From positions 62,001-126,000 of the forward strand of contig NZ_LAQQ01000002.1 of assembly GCF_000971985.1 (NCBI RefSeq): a DNA stretch of 64,000 bases, read 5' to 3'. Source of the DNA: Paenibacillus dauci. GTDB taxonomy: Bacteria; Bacillota; Bacilli; Paenibacillales; Paenibacillaceae. This document shows positions 1 through 7,716 of the stretch, piece after piece (position 1 is the stretch's first letter; each line of letters begins with the position of its first letter). A program made the translations under genes and the position numbers. A model generated the notes under the pieces. The model had not been told where the DNA came from, made no database searches, and was given only the letters and a program-made list of their open reading frames with translations.

Positions 1-458
1 TGATATAAGGTAAACCAAATGCCCCCGATAAAAAAATAAACCAGTCCTGCGCCAATCGCAATTTCCGCAATTTTCCCCTTATGTATCACTATATTGGCTA
101 TCCCATACAGGCAAAGCAGCAAGGTGAGCAATAGCCAACCTAGCGAGAGCGCGCCCGGTATAGCTGTGCCTTCGAATCCCCAATTGTTAGTGCTCATCAT
201 GGAGACCAGAACAAGAAGTGCTGCCGGGAATTGAAAAAGTTTCATCGCAGTATATATTGTCCGTTGAATGGGACTCTTTTCGTCATATTTCAATAACAAA
301 ATGACCAAAGGTACAATAATAAAAGCTGCAAATAACAGGAATTTCTCAACAAGTTCAAATTGGAAATAATCAAGAGAGAGTATGATAATGATCATGATTC
401 CACCTAGGAGTATGAATAGGAGTAGTGTCTTTATCATGGATGGCTGGAAACTGCGCAT
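1..458 (-). CDS. YndJ-like integral membrane protein, 3' end cut by the window edge
   Basis: I read this frame directly from the reverse strand. It opens at an ATG at 458 (reverse) with AAAGGAG about eight bases upstream and stays open to the edge, so about 150 residues of the N-terminal part are present and the rest lies outside. The translation is highly hydrophobic, with helices near residues 9-28, 38-55, 70-90, 100-120 and 130-150. A PLVILL stretch and a QFPAALL stretch recall the YndJ family of Bacillales membrane proteins, whose function is not established. Base composition is higher in GC than the AT-rich stretch that follows, so it probably belongs to the resident chromosome and marks the left flank of the island. 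Confidence 0.6.
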   Translation of the reverse strand, partial: MRSFQPSMIKTLLLFILLGGIMIIIILSLDYFQFELVEKFLLFAAFIIVPLVILLLKYDEKSPIQRTIYTAMKLFQFPAALLVLVSMMSTNNWGFEGTAIPGALSLGWLLLTLLLCLYGIANIVIHKGKIAEIAIGAGLVYFFIGGIWFTLY

Positions 459-741
459 AGCGGCTCCTTTCTGGTTATGAAGCATACTATATAACAGATA
501 GGCGGATGCTCTTTGAATAGTTTAACACAGTTACCCATCGATAGACCTTTCATGTAGAAGTTTACTACAGCAAGGGCAAAGCCATCATCAATCAGAGCAT
601 TGCATCACACTCTCGTAAGACATATGAATTAGAGAAGAAATTTATGAAAAAGAATGGCCCTATGATAATAGCCAAGTTTTATTCAAAGAGGTCAATACAT
701 ATTAGGAAGTGGTTTTGGTTTTATATACGGAGGTATAATTT
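459..741. other. Intergenic stretch with a possible gene remnant
   Basis: No intact gene with a ribosome binding site is visible. Around 550-690 one forward frame reads as a protein-like segment (SKGKAIINQ... YELEKKFMKKNG) without a start codon, which could be a decayed gene. The stretch marks the change from the resident sequence to the AT-rich island. Confidence 0.3.
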
Positions 742-864
742 ATGATCGGATCTTGTTTTGTGTTTAGATACGTTGTAGTGAATGGTATCACAAATAAGGC
801 AAAATTATTTTTTGTAGTTAAGCAGTCTCATATAAATCAAATATATAAAGCAGTAGATATTTGA
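742..864 (+). CDS. Possible 40-residue small protein ahead of the Abi locus
   Basis: An ATG at 742 follows CGGAGG with good spacing and opens a 40-codon frame ending in TGA at 862-864. The product would begin MIGSCFVFRY and is mildly hydrophobic at its N-terminus. I recognise no family. Its support is only the ribosome binding site and its place 15 bases upstream of the promoter of the small RNA and abi gene. It could be a toxin, antitoxin or leader peptide, or an accident of AT-rich sequence. Confidence 0.3.
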   Translation: MIGSCFVFRYVVVNGITNKAKLFFVVKQSHINQIYKAVDI

Positions 865-879
865 TTTTATTAATTTTTG

Positions 880-908
880 TTTACATTGGTGTGCATTTAC
901 GATATTAT
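880..908 (+). promoter_or_regulatory. Sigma-A promoter for the small RNA/abi unit
   Basis: TTTACA at 880-885 and TATTAT at 903-908 are separated by 17 bases. Transcription would start near 915, immediately before the hairpin-forming RNA and 60 bases before the abi start codon. Confidence 0.55.
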
Positions 909-914
909 TATACT

Positions 915-957
915 AAGTGATCTGGCCCATGTTCCTTACGAGGACTGGGCTATTTTT
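915..957 (+). ncRNA. Probable small structured RNA upstream of abi (AbiF-RNA-like)
   Basis: Between the promoter and the abi gene lies a compact hairpin. GCCCA (925-929 region) pairs with TGGGC near 946-950, GT pairs with AC, and CCT pairs with AGG around a TACG loop, with two single-base bulges. A run of five T follows at 952-956, so an RNA of about 40 nt would be released, with read-through reaching abi. Structured RNAs directly upstream of abiF-type genes have been described, and HEPN Abi proteins have been linked to RNA-guided or RNA-antitoxin systems related to Cas13 ancestry. The hairpin and T-run are seen; the functional RNA is inference. Alternatively it is a simple attenuator of abi. 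Confidence 0.5.
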
Positions 958-975
958 AATGGAGTTGAATAATTG

Positions 976-1935
976 ATGAAACCGTTTAAGACATACCGTC
1001 AACAGATATCTATACTCCGTAGTAGAGGTCTTCAAATACAAAATGGTTCCAAGGCAATGAGAGTATTAGAGCGAGAAAATTATTATAGTCTAATTAATGG
1101 CTATAAAGATTTATTTTTAATTTTAGATGTTAGAGGAAAACCAGTTTCACCTGAACAATATAAAAATGGAACGACTTTTGAAGAAATTCATAGTTTATTT
1201 TGTTTTGACCGTGAATTAAGAAACATTTTATTGGAGGCTTTATTGAAGTTCGAAGCAAGTATTAAAACTAAGATTTCTTATCGTTTTACAGCCAAGCATA
1301 AAGAAGCAAATGCATATATCGAAATGACAAATTATTCACGTGATCCTGTGAAATTAAAAACTGTGCTTGGGGTGATTGCTACCTTATCAAATGAATTATC
1401 TAGAAAGTCTACTAAGACTGGACCTATAAAACATTATCTAGATAATCACGATGGAGTACCTTTTTGGGTGCTTGTAGGTTATCTAACTTTAGGCAATATA
1501 CAATATTTTTATGACAGTATTGATGACTCACTTAGAAATACTATAGCGCAAGATTTTGCAAAATCGTATAATCGAGATTATGCAGCAACCATACATTTTA
1601 CAGCTGATGAGCTTCAAAATGTGTTGAAAGCAGCAACCTATTTCAGGAATGTTTGCGCCCATGAAGAGCGTCTATACAGCTTTAAAATGAATAAGCCACC
1701 AAGAAGCTCAATGAGTGCAGGACAGTTAGGAATATCAGTTACTTTGCTGAACCATGGTAATTTATTTATGATGATCGCACTTTTAAAGTTAGTTAGTGCA
1801 AAAAAAGATTTTAATTTATTACTCAATAAAGTTAGCAAACTATTTGATTTGTATGAAGCAAGTTTCAATTCCTTAAGTTTTAAAGATGTTCAAAATAAAA
1901 TGGGCTTTCCGGATGATTGGAAAAGTGTTCTTTAA
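976..1935 (+). CDS. Abi family (Abi_2, AbiD/AbiF-type) HEPN abortive-infection protein
   Basis: The 319-residue product matches the Abi_2 family in layout: an N-terminal segment with LRSRGL... VLERENYYSLINGY, the FDRELRNILLEA helix, the VPFWVLVGYLTLGNIQYFY block, and near residues 224-229 the motif RNVCAH. That is the RxxxxH pair of HEPN ribonucleases. Members act as RNA-cleaving phage-defence effectors or toxins. I chose ATG 976 after GGAG at 961; a TTG at 973 is in frame directly before it. The gene is much more AT-rich than the genes right of 7.7 kb, consistent with transfer as part of a defence island. A promoter and a small structured RNA precede it. No protein partner is adjacent on its strand. 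Confidence 0.8.
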   Translation: MKPFKTYRQQISILRSRGLQIQNGSKAMRVLERENYYSLINGYKDLFLILDVRGKPVSPEQYKNGTTFEEIHSLFCFDRELRNILLEALLKFEASIKTKISYRFTAKHKEANAYIEMTNYSRDPVKLKTVLGVIATLSNELSRKSTKTGPIKHYLDNHDGVPFWVLVGYLTLGNIQYFYDSIDDSLRNTIAQDFAKSYNRDYAATIHFTADELQNVLKAATYFRNVCAHEERLYSFKMNKPPRSSMSAGQLGISVTLLNHGNLFMMIALLKLVSAKKDFNLLLNKVSKLFDLYEASFNSLSFKDVQNKMGFPDDWKSVL

Positions 1936-2797
1936 AGTTATAAAATATCTATACTCTAATAGTGAACTGCTTATTTTTCCTGTAGTTTGAGGAGACGTAA
2001 GTAGTTTATTTATTGTTTAAATATAATTCTTCTTTATTTTGAAACTTCTTTCATAACCTTATAAAAGTAAGATAAAAGTAAGCCATATTATAAATAGATT
2101 GAGTAGAAAGGATGAATCAGGGGGAAAAATATTAAATTTGGAGCAAGTAAGGATTAGATAAGGCATTTGTCAAAAGATTCAGAGATGATTACGATTTTGA
2201 GGATGATGATCCATCAGAGGTTGCTAGTATCATCAGTACTAATGTTACTTTTACGGTACCTGTATCCAAAAGTTCTTGCCAAATCTTAAGAAGTTAGATA
2301 ACACTAAATTTCTTTGATCGGTTCTACGTCAGGCCTCGAACATACGATTTTACATGAATTTCATTTTTAGCTTCGAAGTTTAAATTGTATGATATTAGAA
2401 ACTCTGTAAGAGAATATGTAAAGAAGTATAGGATAATTGTAGCTTTTATCCATCTGGGTAAGATTGCAACCCTAATCCCACTGGAAGATAGACTCCTCTC
2501 CAAAATAAAATTTTGTGACTAAATTTGTCATTAATATTTCTAAAACTTTAAATATATAAGTGGGTCGTGGAGAGCGAAAATACGATAATAGTAAAGCTCT
2601 ATTCCAAAAAGCCACAATATAAGAGAGAGCTGTGGTTTTTTGGAATAGAGCTTTACTTAATAATTGCATACAGTGCAGTCAACGAACGATAGCTTAAATA
2701 ATATTGTAAATTTAGGTTAAAGGAAGCGATCATTCAAATATATTTAATAAGCAATCTAATTGAATTAGATGTTGTAGAGGATACTAAAAAAGTTACA
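1936..2797. other. Long AT-rich spacer with remnants and a hairpin
   Basis: No open frame with a credible start is present. Around 2155-2295 a forward frame reads like part of a protein (KAFVKRFRDDYDFEDDD) but lacks a start and soon stops, suggesting a decayed gene. The one clear structure is the 26-bp hairpin at 2591-2656, listed separately. Confidence 0.4.
2591..2656. repeat. 26-bp inverted repeat (long hairpin)
   Basis: The left arm 2591-2616 begins GTAAAGCTCTATTCC and the right arm 2631-2656 ends GGAATAGAGCTTTAC. All 26 positions pair as RNA, one of them as G-U, around a 14-base loop. No T-run follows on either strand, so it is not a typical terminator. It could be a miniature transposon remnant, a small RNA, or an RNA stability element. 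Confidence 0.7.
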
Positions 2798-3169
2798 TTA
2801 AACCATTTCTGGGATAATTCCTTCATTGTCTAAATTTTCGAATTCTTGCATAAGTTTGAGTTCATATCTGAATTTTTTTCTTTGTTCTGTACCCTCAATA
2901 AAAGTATAACAAAATCTAGTGGAATCCTTCATTCTATCTTCTTCTAATAATTCTTCAAAACGCCTTTGAATATCATTCGAGTATGCCGGAATTTTATTAC
3001 CTGTACTCTCATCTAAAAAAACAAGTATTCCTTCTTTTTGAGGTAGAGATGGAGGAGAAGAAATATTAAACCACTCTGTAAAATTTAAATTTGAAAGGCT
3101 ACGCAATAAATTTGCTCTATACACTTGGTAAGTTAACTCGTTATCTACACAAAATTGTTTGTTATTCAT
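2798..3169 (-). CDS. Uncharacterised protein, possible degenerate GIY-YIG-like fold
   Basis: The 123-residue product starts at ATG 3169 (reverse) with AAAGGAG eight bases upstream; a TTG two codons earlier is possible but less likely. From residue about 50 the pattern GILVFLDE... then NDIQRRFEELLEED, TRFCYTFIEG and a final helix loosely follows the order of a GIY-YIG nuclease domain. The tyrosines of the GIY and YIG motifs are not where expected, so catalysis is doubtful and the family call is a guess. It stands alone in the AT-rich island, facing away from the SIR2 operon, and might be a small defence or regulatory protein. A 17-bp palindrome lies about 70 bases upstream. Confidence 0.5.
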   Translation of the reverse strand: MNNKQFCVDNELTYQVYRANLLRSLSNLNFTEWFNISSPPSLPQKEGILVFLDESTGNKIPAYSNDIQRRFEELLEEDRMKDSTRFCYTFIEGTEQRKKFRYELKLMQEFENLDNEGIIPEMV

Positions 3170-3639
3170 GTACAAGTCTCCTTTTATAAACTAATTAGCA
3201 TTTCTATATAAATATTACCTTTATATTTTTGTTTTTAAAAGTAATATTATTACTTATTTTTCTTTAAAAGTAAAAAGAGTAATAATATAATCTACTTTCT
3301 AATAAATTTAATTTAGAAAGAGCTATCAATTTAGATACAATGGTCCTCTCTGGAAAGATTAGTATGTCGAATGTGAAACTTTGGAGGTAGGTGTTTAAGT
3401 TTACCATGAGCTATTTAGAGAAGCCGCTCTATAATTGCGAATGATTTTTATATGTAAGTGTATTTATTTTAACTGAATCTTAACTTAATATATATTGCAA
3501 GAATCTTATCAGAAGGGGAGAAGGACAATTAAATAGTAAATATCAAAAGAAAATATGGGTCAATATATCTATGAAACATTTGATTTTTTTGGTATTATCA
3601 GGAAGTACATACTAATATCTAGTCCAAGAGGAGCAAAAT
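3170..3639. other. Intergenic region between divergent island genes
   Basis: This 470-base AT-rich spacer separates the reverse small gene from the forward SIR2 operon. It must carry both promoters. Apart from the palindrome at 3239-3255 and the AGAGGAG ribosome binding site just before 3640, I see no gene or strong terminator. Confidence 0.4.
3239..3255. promoter_or_regulatory. Palindromic candidate operator upstream of the 2798-3169 gene
   Basis: AAGTAATATTATTACTT is a perfect palindrome around its central base. A related stretch, GAGTAATAATATAATC, lies at 3277-3292. Placed 70-120 bases upstream of the reverse gene, they could bind a repressor; in DNA this AT-rich, chance is possible. Confidence 0.3.
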
Positions 3640-4923
3640 ATGAGTATACATTTAGAAGCTTTATGTGAAGATTACTGCAAAAATAATATTGTTCCTTTTG
3701 TAGGTGCAGGTTTGTCGATGCCTTTTGGTATACCTGACTGGGGAGATTTGATTAGAGAAATAACTTCTAAATATGCTATAGATGACTTGGAGTTTGTGAA
3801 GCTTGCTGTAGAAAAAGATTTAAACAGATATGATTATTGGCATGCAATTAGTGTTTTGAAACAATATACAGATGTTCAAGAAGAAGATATCCAAGAATAT
3901 ATAACAACAACTATAAAACAAAGAAGTAAAAAAAATATAGACGATTCTATTCATAATTATTCAGATTTGAAAAATATGAATTTCAAACTTTTTTTATCTA
4001 CAAATTATGAGAGTATATTGCATAAACACTTGGATTGCGAATTAGACCCTATTTTATTGAAGGATATAGATTTTAACACTCAGACCTTGTTCAATGATAA
4101 AAGAGTTTGTCAATTACACGGAACTATATCTAATTCGGGAAGTATCGTCATCAGTGAAGAAAGTTATAGAGAGCTTTATAATAACAAAAAATATGAAAAT
4201 ATTTTAAGATTAATTACCGGAACAAAAAAAATACTCTTTCTAGGTTTTTCCTTTGATGATCAATTTATTAGAACACTCATAAAAGAACATAAAGATTTTT
4301 TTAAAGGGAAGCACTATATAATTTTACCCGATCCTAGCATAGAGAAAATTAAAGAGCTCAGAGAAGAATATGGATTACTTACTATTTCGTATAGTGCAAA
4401 AAGTACTTCTCATGCAGAAGGTATCAGAGAAGTTTTAAATAAAATGCAAAATTTCTATATGAATGTCTCAGAGCAAGGTGTGAAGATGCCCGTTTCTAAT
4501 ATTATAGTTGGTGCAGGTATAGATGATCTTCAAAAAGATGTAGAAAGTAATCTTTTCTATAGAAAATTAAAAATTGAGCAGATTAACGAGTCTTTAATTG
4601 AACTTAGTTCTGCATTTTATGTAGCTTCAGAGGAATATATTCGTGAATTAAAAAAATCAGGTATTCCATTAAATATAATAAACGTGATACTCAGGAAAGT
4701 TTTTATTAATTATAAAGAAAGATATGCAGATACTTACACAAAGTATGGTAATAGTGAAGAATTTTTGGAAATTGTTCATTCTAGCTTAAAGCAATTAGAC
4801 TACGGTAGGTTGAGACAATTGCTGAAAGAAAATTTAGCAGACGAAGACGAGATTAGAGGAATAATTCATCTTTTGGCTGAAGATGAAAATAAAGATATAT
4901 GGTGGGGTGGTAATAGATGCTAA
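3640..4923 (+). CDS. SIR2 family NADase-type effector of an ABC-three-component system
   Basis: The 427-residue product has a SIR2 domain in its first ~260 residues: PFVGAGLSMPFGIPDW near residues 18-33 (the NAD-binding GAG-S motif), STNYE near 120, the catalytic histidine in QLHGT near 160, and LGFSFDD near 202. SIR2 domains in bacterial defence (for example ThsA) destroy NAD+ on infection. Residues ~270-427 are helical and unfamiliar, and probably contact the partners. The ATG at 3640 follows AGAGGAG by seven bases. Its stop overlaps the next start by seven bases, and that gene in turn overlaps the DUF3732 ATPase, so the three genes form one translationally coupled unit. Role as infection-triggered effector is inferred from family and context. 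Confidence 0.85.
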   Translation: MSIHLEALCEDYCKNNIVPFVGAGLSMPFGIPDWGDLIREITSKYAIDDLEFVKLAVEKDLNRYDYWHAISVLKQYTDVQEEDIQEYITTTIKQRSKKNIDDSIHNYSDLKNMNFKLFLSTNYESILHKHLDCELDPILLKDIDFNTQTLFNDKRVCQLHGTISNSGSIVISEESYRELYNNKKYENILRLITGTKKILFLGFSFDDQFIRTLIKEHKDFFKGKHYIILPDPSIEKIKELREEYGLLTISYSAKSTSHAEGIREVLNKMQNFYMNVSEQGVKMPVSNIIVGAGIDDLQKDVESNLFYRKLKIEQINESLIELSSAFYVASEEYIRELKKSGIPLNIINVILRKVFINYKERYADTYTKYGNSEEFLEIVHSSLKQLDYGRLRQLLKENLADEDEIRGIIHLLAEDENKDIWWGGNRC

Positions 4924-5393
4924 GCAATAAAGAAGAATATTCATCTGTTCCTAAGTCTATCGAATTATTATTTGAAAATGAAAAGTTAGAATTGATGAAA
5001 GTTCTTTGCTTAATTTATTCTATCTCCCTGGAAAGTAAAAGATATATACCTATATCAGAAATTTTATTTTATTATTCTCTTACAAATTTTAATCTTATTT
5101 CAATATTTGAAGAGACAAATGAGGCGACTTCTCCCAACCTTTTTTTTCGTTTTCAATCAAGAATTGGTAATATTGTAATTCAAATGGAGAATTTAAACTT
5201 CATTAAACTGAAAGCGAGCTTAGCCACTAAAAATGAAAACATAAAAATAAAAGTATCTAAAACTGGGCAAAGTTTTTACGAAGAACATAATTCAGCTTTT
5301 TTTCAAGAGTTGCAACAAAAATATATATCAACTTTTGCAAAGGTAAGCTATAATGCTTCAACTTTAAAAAAATTAAAGGAGGGTAAAGGATGA
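4917..5393 (+). CDS. Small middle component of the SIR2/DUF3732 system
   Basis: The 158-residue product has no catalytic motif that I recognise. It is helix-rich with an early NKEEYSSVPKSIELLF segment and a central FRFQSRIGNIVIQMENLNFIKL region, which resembles the small winged-helix-like 'middle component' proteins placed between effector and ATPase in ABC-3C loci. The position and overlaps support this: its ATG lies inside the SIR2 stop region and its last bases overlap the ATG of the ATPase gene. The likely role is to bridge effector and SMC-like ATPase. The family call rests mainly on the operon order. Confidence 0.65.
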   Translation: MLSNKEEYSSVPKSIELLFENEKLELMKVLCLIYSISLESKRYIPISEILFYYSLTNFNLISIFEETNEATSPNLFFRFQSRIGNIVIQMENLNFIKLKASLATKNENIKIKVSKTGQSFYEEHNSAFFQELQQKYISTFAKVSYNASTLKKLKEGKG

Positions 5394-7330
5394 CTCGAAT
5401 AATTATAAAAAAATTAATTATGCAAGGTACTTCTTTTCGAAGAACAATTGAATTTAATGAAGGGCTCACAATCATTAGTGGAGAAAAAACTTCTGGAAAA
5501 TCATTAATATTGAGTCTTATTGATTATTGCTTTGGAAAAGGTGAGAAAATTGATTTAAGTGTTCAAAAAGAACTAAGTAATTTTTGTGATCAAATTTACT
5601 TGGAAATATTAATTAATGAGGATGTCATTACTCTCAATAGAGATTTGAAAAAGAACTTTGATAAAATAAAGATATATTTTTGTCCATTCATAAAAGTAGA
5701 CGAGTTTACTCCTAAAATTGTGAATCTTAAAGAAGTTATGAGCATGCTTATGCAAAAAATGGGCATTAATGAGTATAAGTTGATTAGACATAAACAGCAT
5801 AGTACTGAAAAGGAGATAGAATTAATCTCTTTTAGAGATGTATTTAGATATGTGTACATACATCAACATGAATTGGGAACTGATAATTTTCTTGGAAATA
5901 AGAGTACATTCAAAGCTAATAAAAATCCCCATACCTTCAAGATGATATTTAACTTAATAGAAGTCGACAAAGATACTTTGAATGAAAAAATAGTAGAGAT
6001 TGAAAATGCAATTTCAAGTGCAAGAAAAGAGATTATAGGGTTGCAGTCTTATTTAAAGGATCGAGATGCAGAAGATCCTATTAAGCTACAGTTAAAAGTT
6101 GATAAGGTGGCACAGGAAATAGAAGATAGAAAAAGAGAAAAAGCAGAAATTGTTCAAAATAGTAATGTTAACGAAAATAAAGAAAATCAATTATATATTA
6201 AGTTGAAAAGAGACCTAAAAAGTATTGCAGATGAGGTTTTTAATCTGAGAAGCGAAGAGAAGTTATTGAATTTATCTATTTCTTCGAAATCGTTGTTATT
6301 AGAAGAATATGAAGCAGAACTTATAGAAGTAAAAGAAACATTAGAGTTAAATTACAAATTAGTAATTGCTAATCAAACTCTTGAGTGTCCTTTGTGTAAT
6401 TCTCAGATAAATCACCACCACACTGATATATTCTCTGATAATAATGAAACAGAAGTGATTTTGCAAAAGATTAAAAAAGAAATTGAGAGTAAGAGATCTT
6501 TAGTTTCAGGCTTAATAGAAACTGACATAAAGAAAATAAAACGGATAAATCAGGAAATAATAAATTTTAATCAAAAAAGGGAGATATTTGACGAAGCAAT
6601 TAAAGTTTTTAGCAAAAAAACAGAAGTTCCGTTCCTTTCTCAGCTAGAAACATTAAATAGTATTATTAACCAATTAACAAAGAAGCAAGAAATTCTTAGA
6701 GAAAGCTTAAGAATTTACCGCAAAATTGAAGAAAAAGAGAATTTTATTATTGAACAAGGCGTTGAAGTAGAAAGATTAAAAGCGAAACTTTCTGCTCTAC
6801 AAATAAAAGGTGAAGAAAAAGAGAATACTTTTAATTTTCTTAATCAAGAATATAAAGCATTTATGAAAAGATTAAAATATGAACTTTTTGAAGATTCCTA
6901 TATTCATAAAGAAAAGTTTATCCCTTATTATAATGGAGCAAGTGTTTATTCGCATGAAAGTGGAGGATTGCTAGAAAGTATGCAACTATCTTATTTAGGA
7001 GCTATTCTTAAAAGTAAAGAAGTTGGTTATGCTAAGGGTCACCCAGGATTATTAATGGTGGACTCAATTAGCAAGTATGTAGGGACTTTAAAAAATCAAG
7101 ATCCAGAAGTTAGCAGCTCTGAAGAAATATCAAAAGCTCAAGTTAGAGATCCGGAGGTTTACGAAGAATTTTATAAAATTCTAGTCGAGTTGGGCGAATA
7201 TCATCAAATAATTTTAGTTGAAAATACTCCTCCACCTCAATTTGATAAGATTTATACAAAATACACATTTTATAACGGGAAGGACGGTTTAATTAATGAG
7301 GAAATGAACGAATTAAAAGAAGTGGATTAA
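5390..7330 (+). CDS. DUF3732-type SMC/Rad50-like ABC ATPase of an ABC-three-component system
   Basis: The 646-residue product has the split-ATPase layout of SMC/Rad50 proteins. A Walker A variant GEKTSGKS near residues 31-38 is followed by LIDYCFGKG, two long charged coiled-coil arms meet at a CPLC pair near residue 332 (a zinc-hook-like tip), an ESGG signature lies near 522, and a Walker B LLMVDS near 553-558. The LIDYCFG and SGG-LLMVD features are typical of DUF3732. Such ATPases are thought to sense invading nucleic acid or nucleoprotein and release the effector. The ATG at 5390 overlaps the end of the middle gene and has GGAGGGTAAAGG upstream. Walker B carries D-S instead of D-E, so hydrolysis may be slow or use another residue. 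A strong hairpin terminator closes the operon. Confidence 0.82.
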   Translation: MTRIIIKKLIMQGTSFRRTIEFNEGLTIISGEKTSGKSLILSLIDYCFGKGEKIDLSVQKELSNFCDQIYLEILINEDVITLNRDLKKNFDKIKIYFCPFIKVDEFTPKIVNLKEVMSMLMQKMGINEYKLIRHKQHSTEKEIELISFRDVFRYVYIHQHELGTDNFLGNKSTFKANKNPHTFKMIFNLIEVDKDTLNEKIVEIENAISSARKEIIGLQSYLKDRDAEDPIKLQLKVDKVAQEIEDRKREKAEIVQNSNVNENKENQLYIKLKRDLKSIADEVFNLRSEEKLLNLSISSKSLLLEEYEAELIEVKETLELNYKLVIANQTLECPLCNSQINHHHTDIFSDNNETEVILQKIKKEIESKRSLVSGLIETDIKKIKRINQEIINFNQKREIFDEAIKVFSKKTEVPFLSQLETLNSIINQLTKKQEILRESLRIYRKIEEKENFIIEQGVEVERLKAKLSALQIKGEEKENTFNFLNQEYKAFMKRLKYELFEDSYIHKEKFIPYYNGASVYSHESGGLLESMQLSYLGAILKSKEVGYAKGHPGLLMVDSISKYVGTLKNQDPEVSSSEEISKAQVRDPEVYEEFYKILVELGEYHQIILVENTPPPQFDKIYTKYTFYNGKDGLINEEMNELKEVD

Positions 7331-7369
7331 CTTTTAAAAAATTCAGTTATAAAATAGGAATTAGAAAGA

Positions 7370-7414
7370 GAACAATTGATTTAATGAATCTATTATTTAT
7401 TAAATCAATTGTTC
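7370..7414. terminator. Hairpin terminator closing the SIR2-ATPase operon
   Basis: Arms 7370-7385 and 7399-7414 (GAACAATTGATTTAAT and its complement) pair over 16 bases with a 13-base loop, 40 bases after the ATPase stop; a short T-rich tail follows. Confidence 0.65.
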
Positions 7415-7634
7415 TTATTTATGATTGAATTTTATTTTATAATGTTTATTTTGGAATTTTATGATAATTAGATTAAATTTTTATTTATCATTTCTAATAT
7501 AATTCATTAAAAAGTAACATCCCAGAGCTTTGATATTTCAGTTAATTTAACTTTAAATGATTAACGAAAAGAATTTAAAAGTGAGCTTGAAATCCACAAA
7601 TCAATTGTACTTCCCTCCAAACAATGGTACTCTG

Positions 7635-7679
7635 ATGAGTGGCAAACACAACATCCACGTTTTGTACTACCCCTACTAA
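7635..7679 (+). CDS. Possible 14-residue leader peptide ahead of the ABC-F gene
   Basis: ATG at 7635 opens a frame encoding MSGKHNIHVLYYPY and stops at TAA 7677-7679, 37 bases before the ABC-F start. A shorter ATG at 7624 (MVL) ends in the TGA that overlaps this start. Antibiotic-resistance ABC-F genes are often controlled by short upstream reading frames, which is why it is listed. The ribosome binding site is weak and I found no clear terminator hairpin between it and the gene. Confidence 0.25.
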   Translation: MSGKHNIHVLYYPY

Positions 7680-7716
7680 AATAATCACCATTTTAGCTAT
7701 ACAGAAAGGTAATACT

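Noticed and set aside
2472-2669. 65-codon reverse frame across the 26-bp hairpin
   Set aside because: It runs through the inverted repeat and has no ribosome binding site or family resemblance.
3554-3640. Short forward frame just before the SIR2 gene (begins MGQYIYETF)
   Set aside because: No ribosome binding site, and it runs into the SIR2 coding region in another frame.
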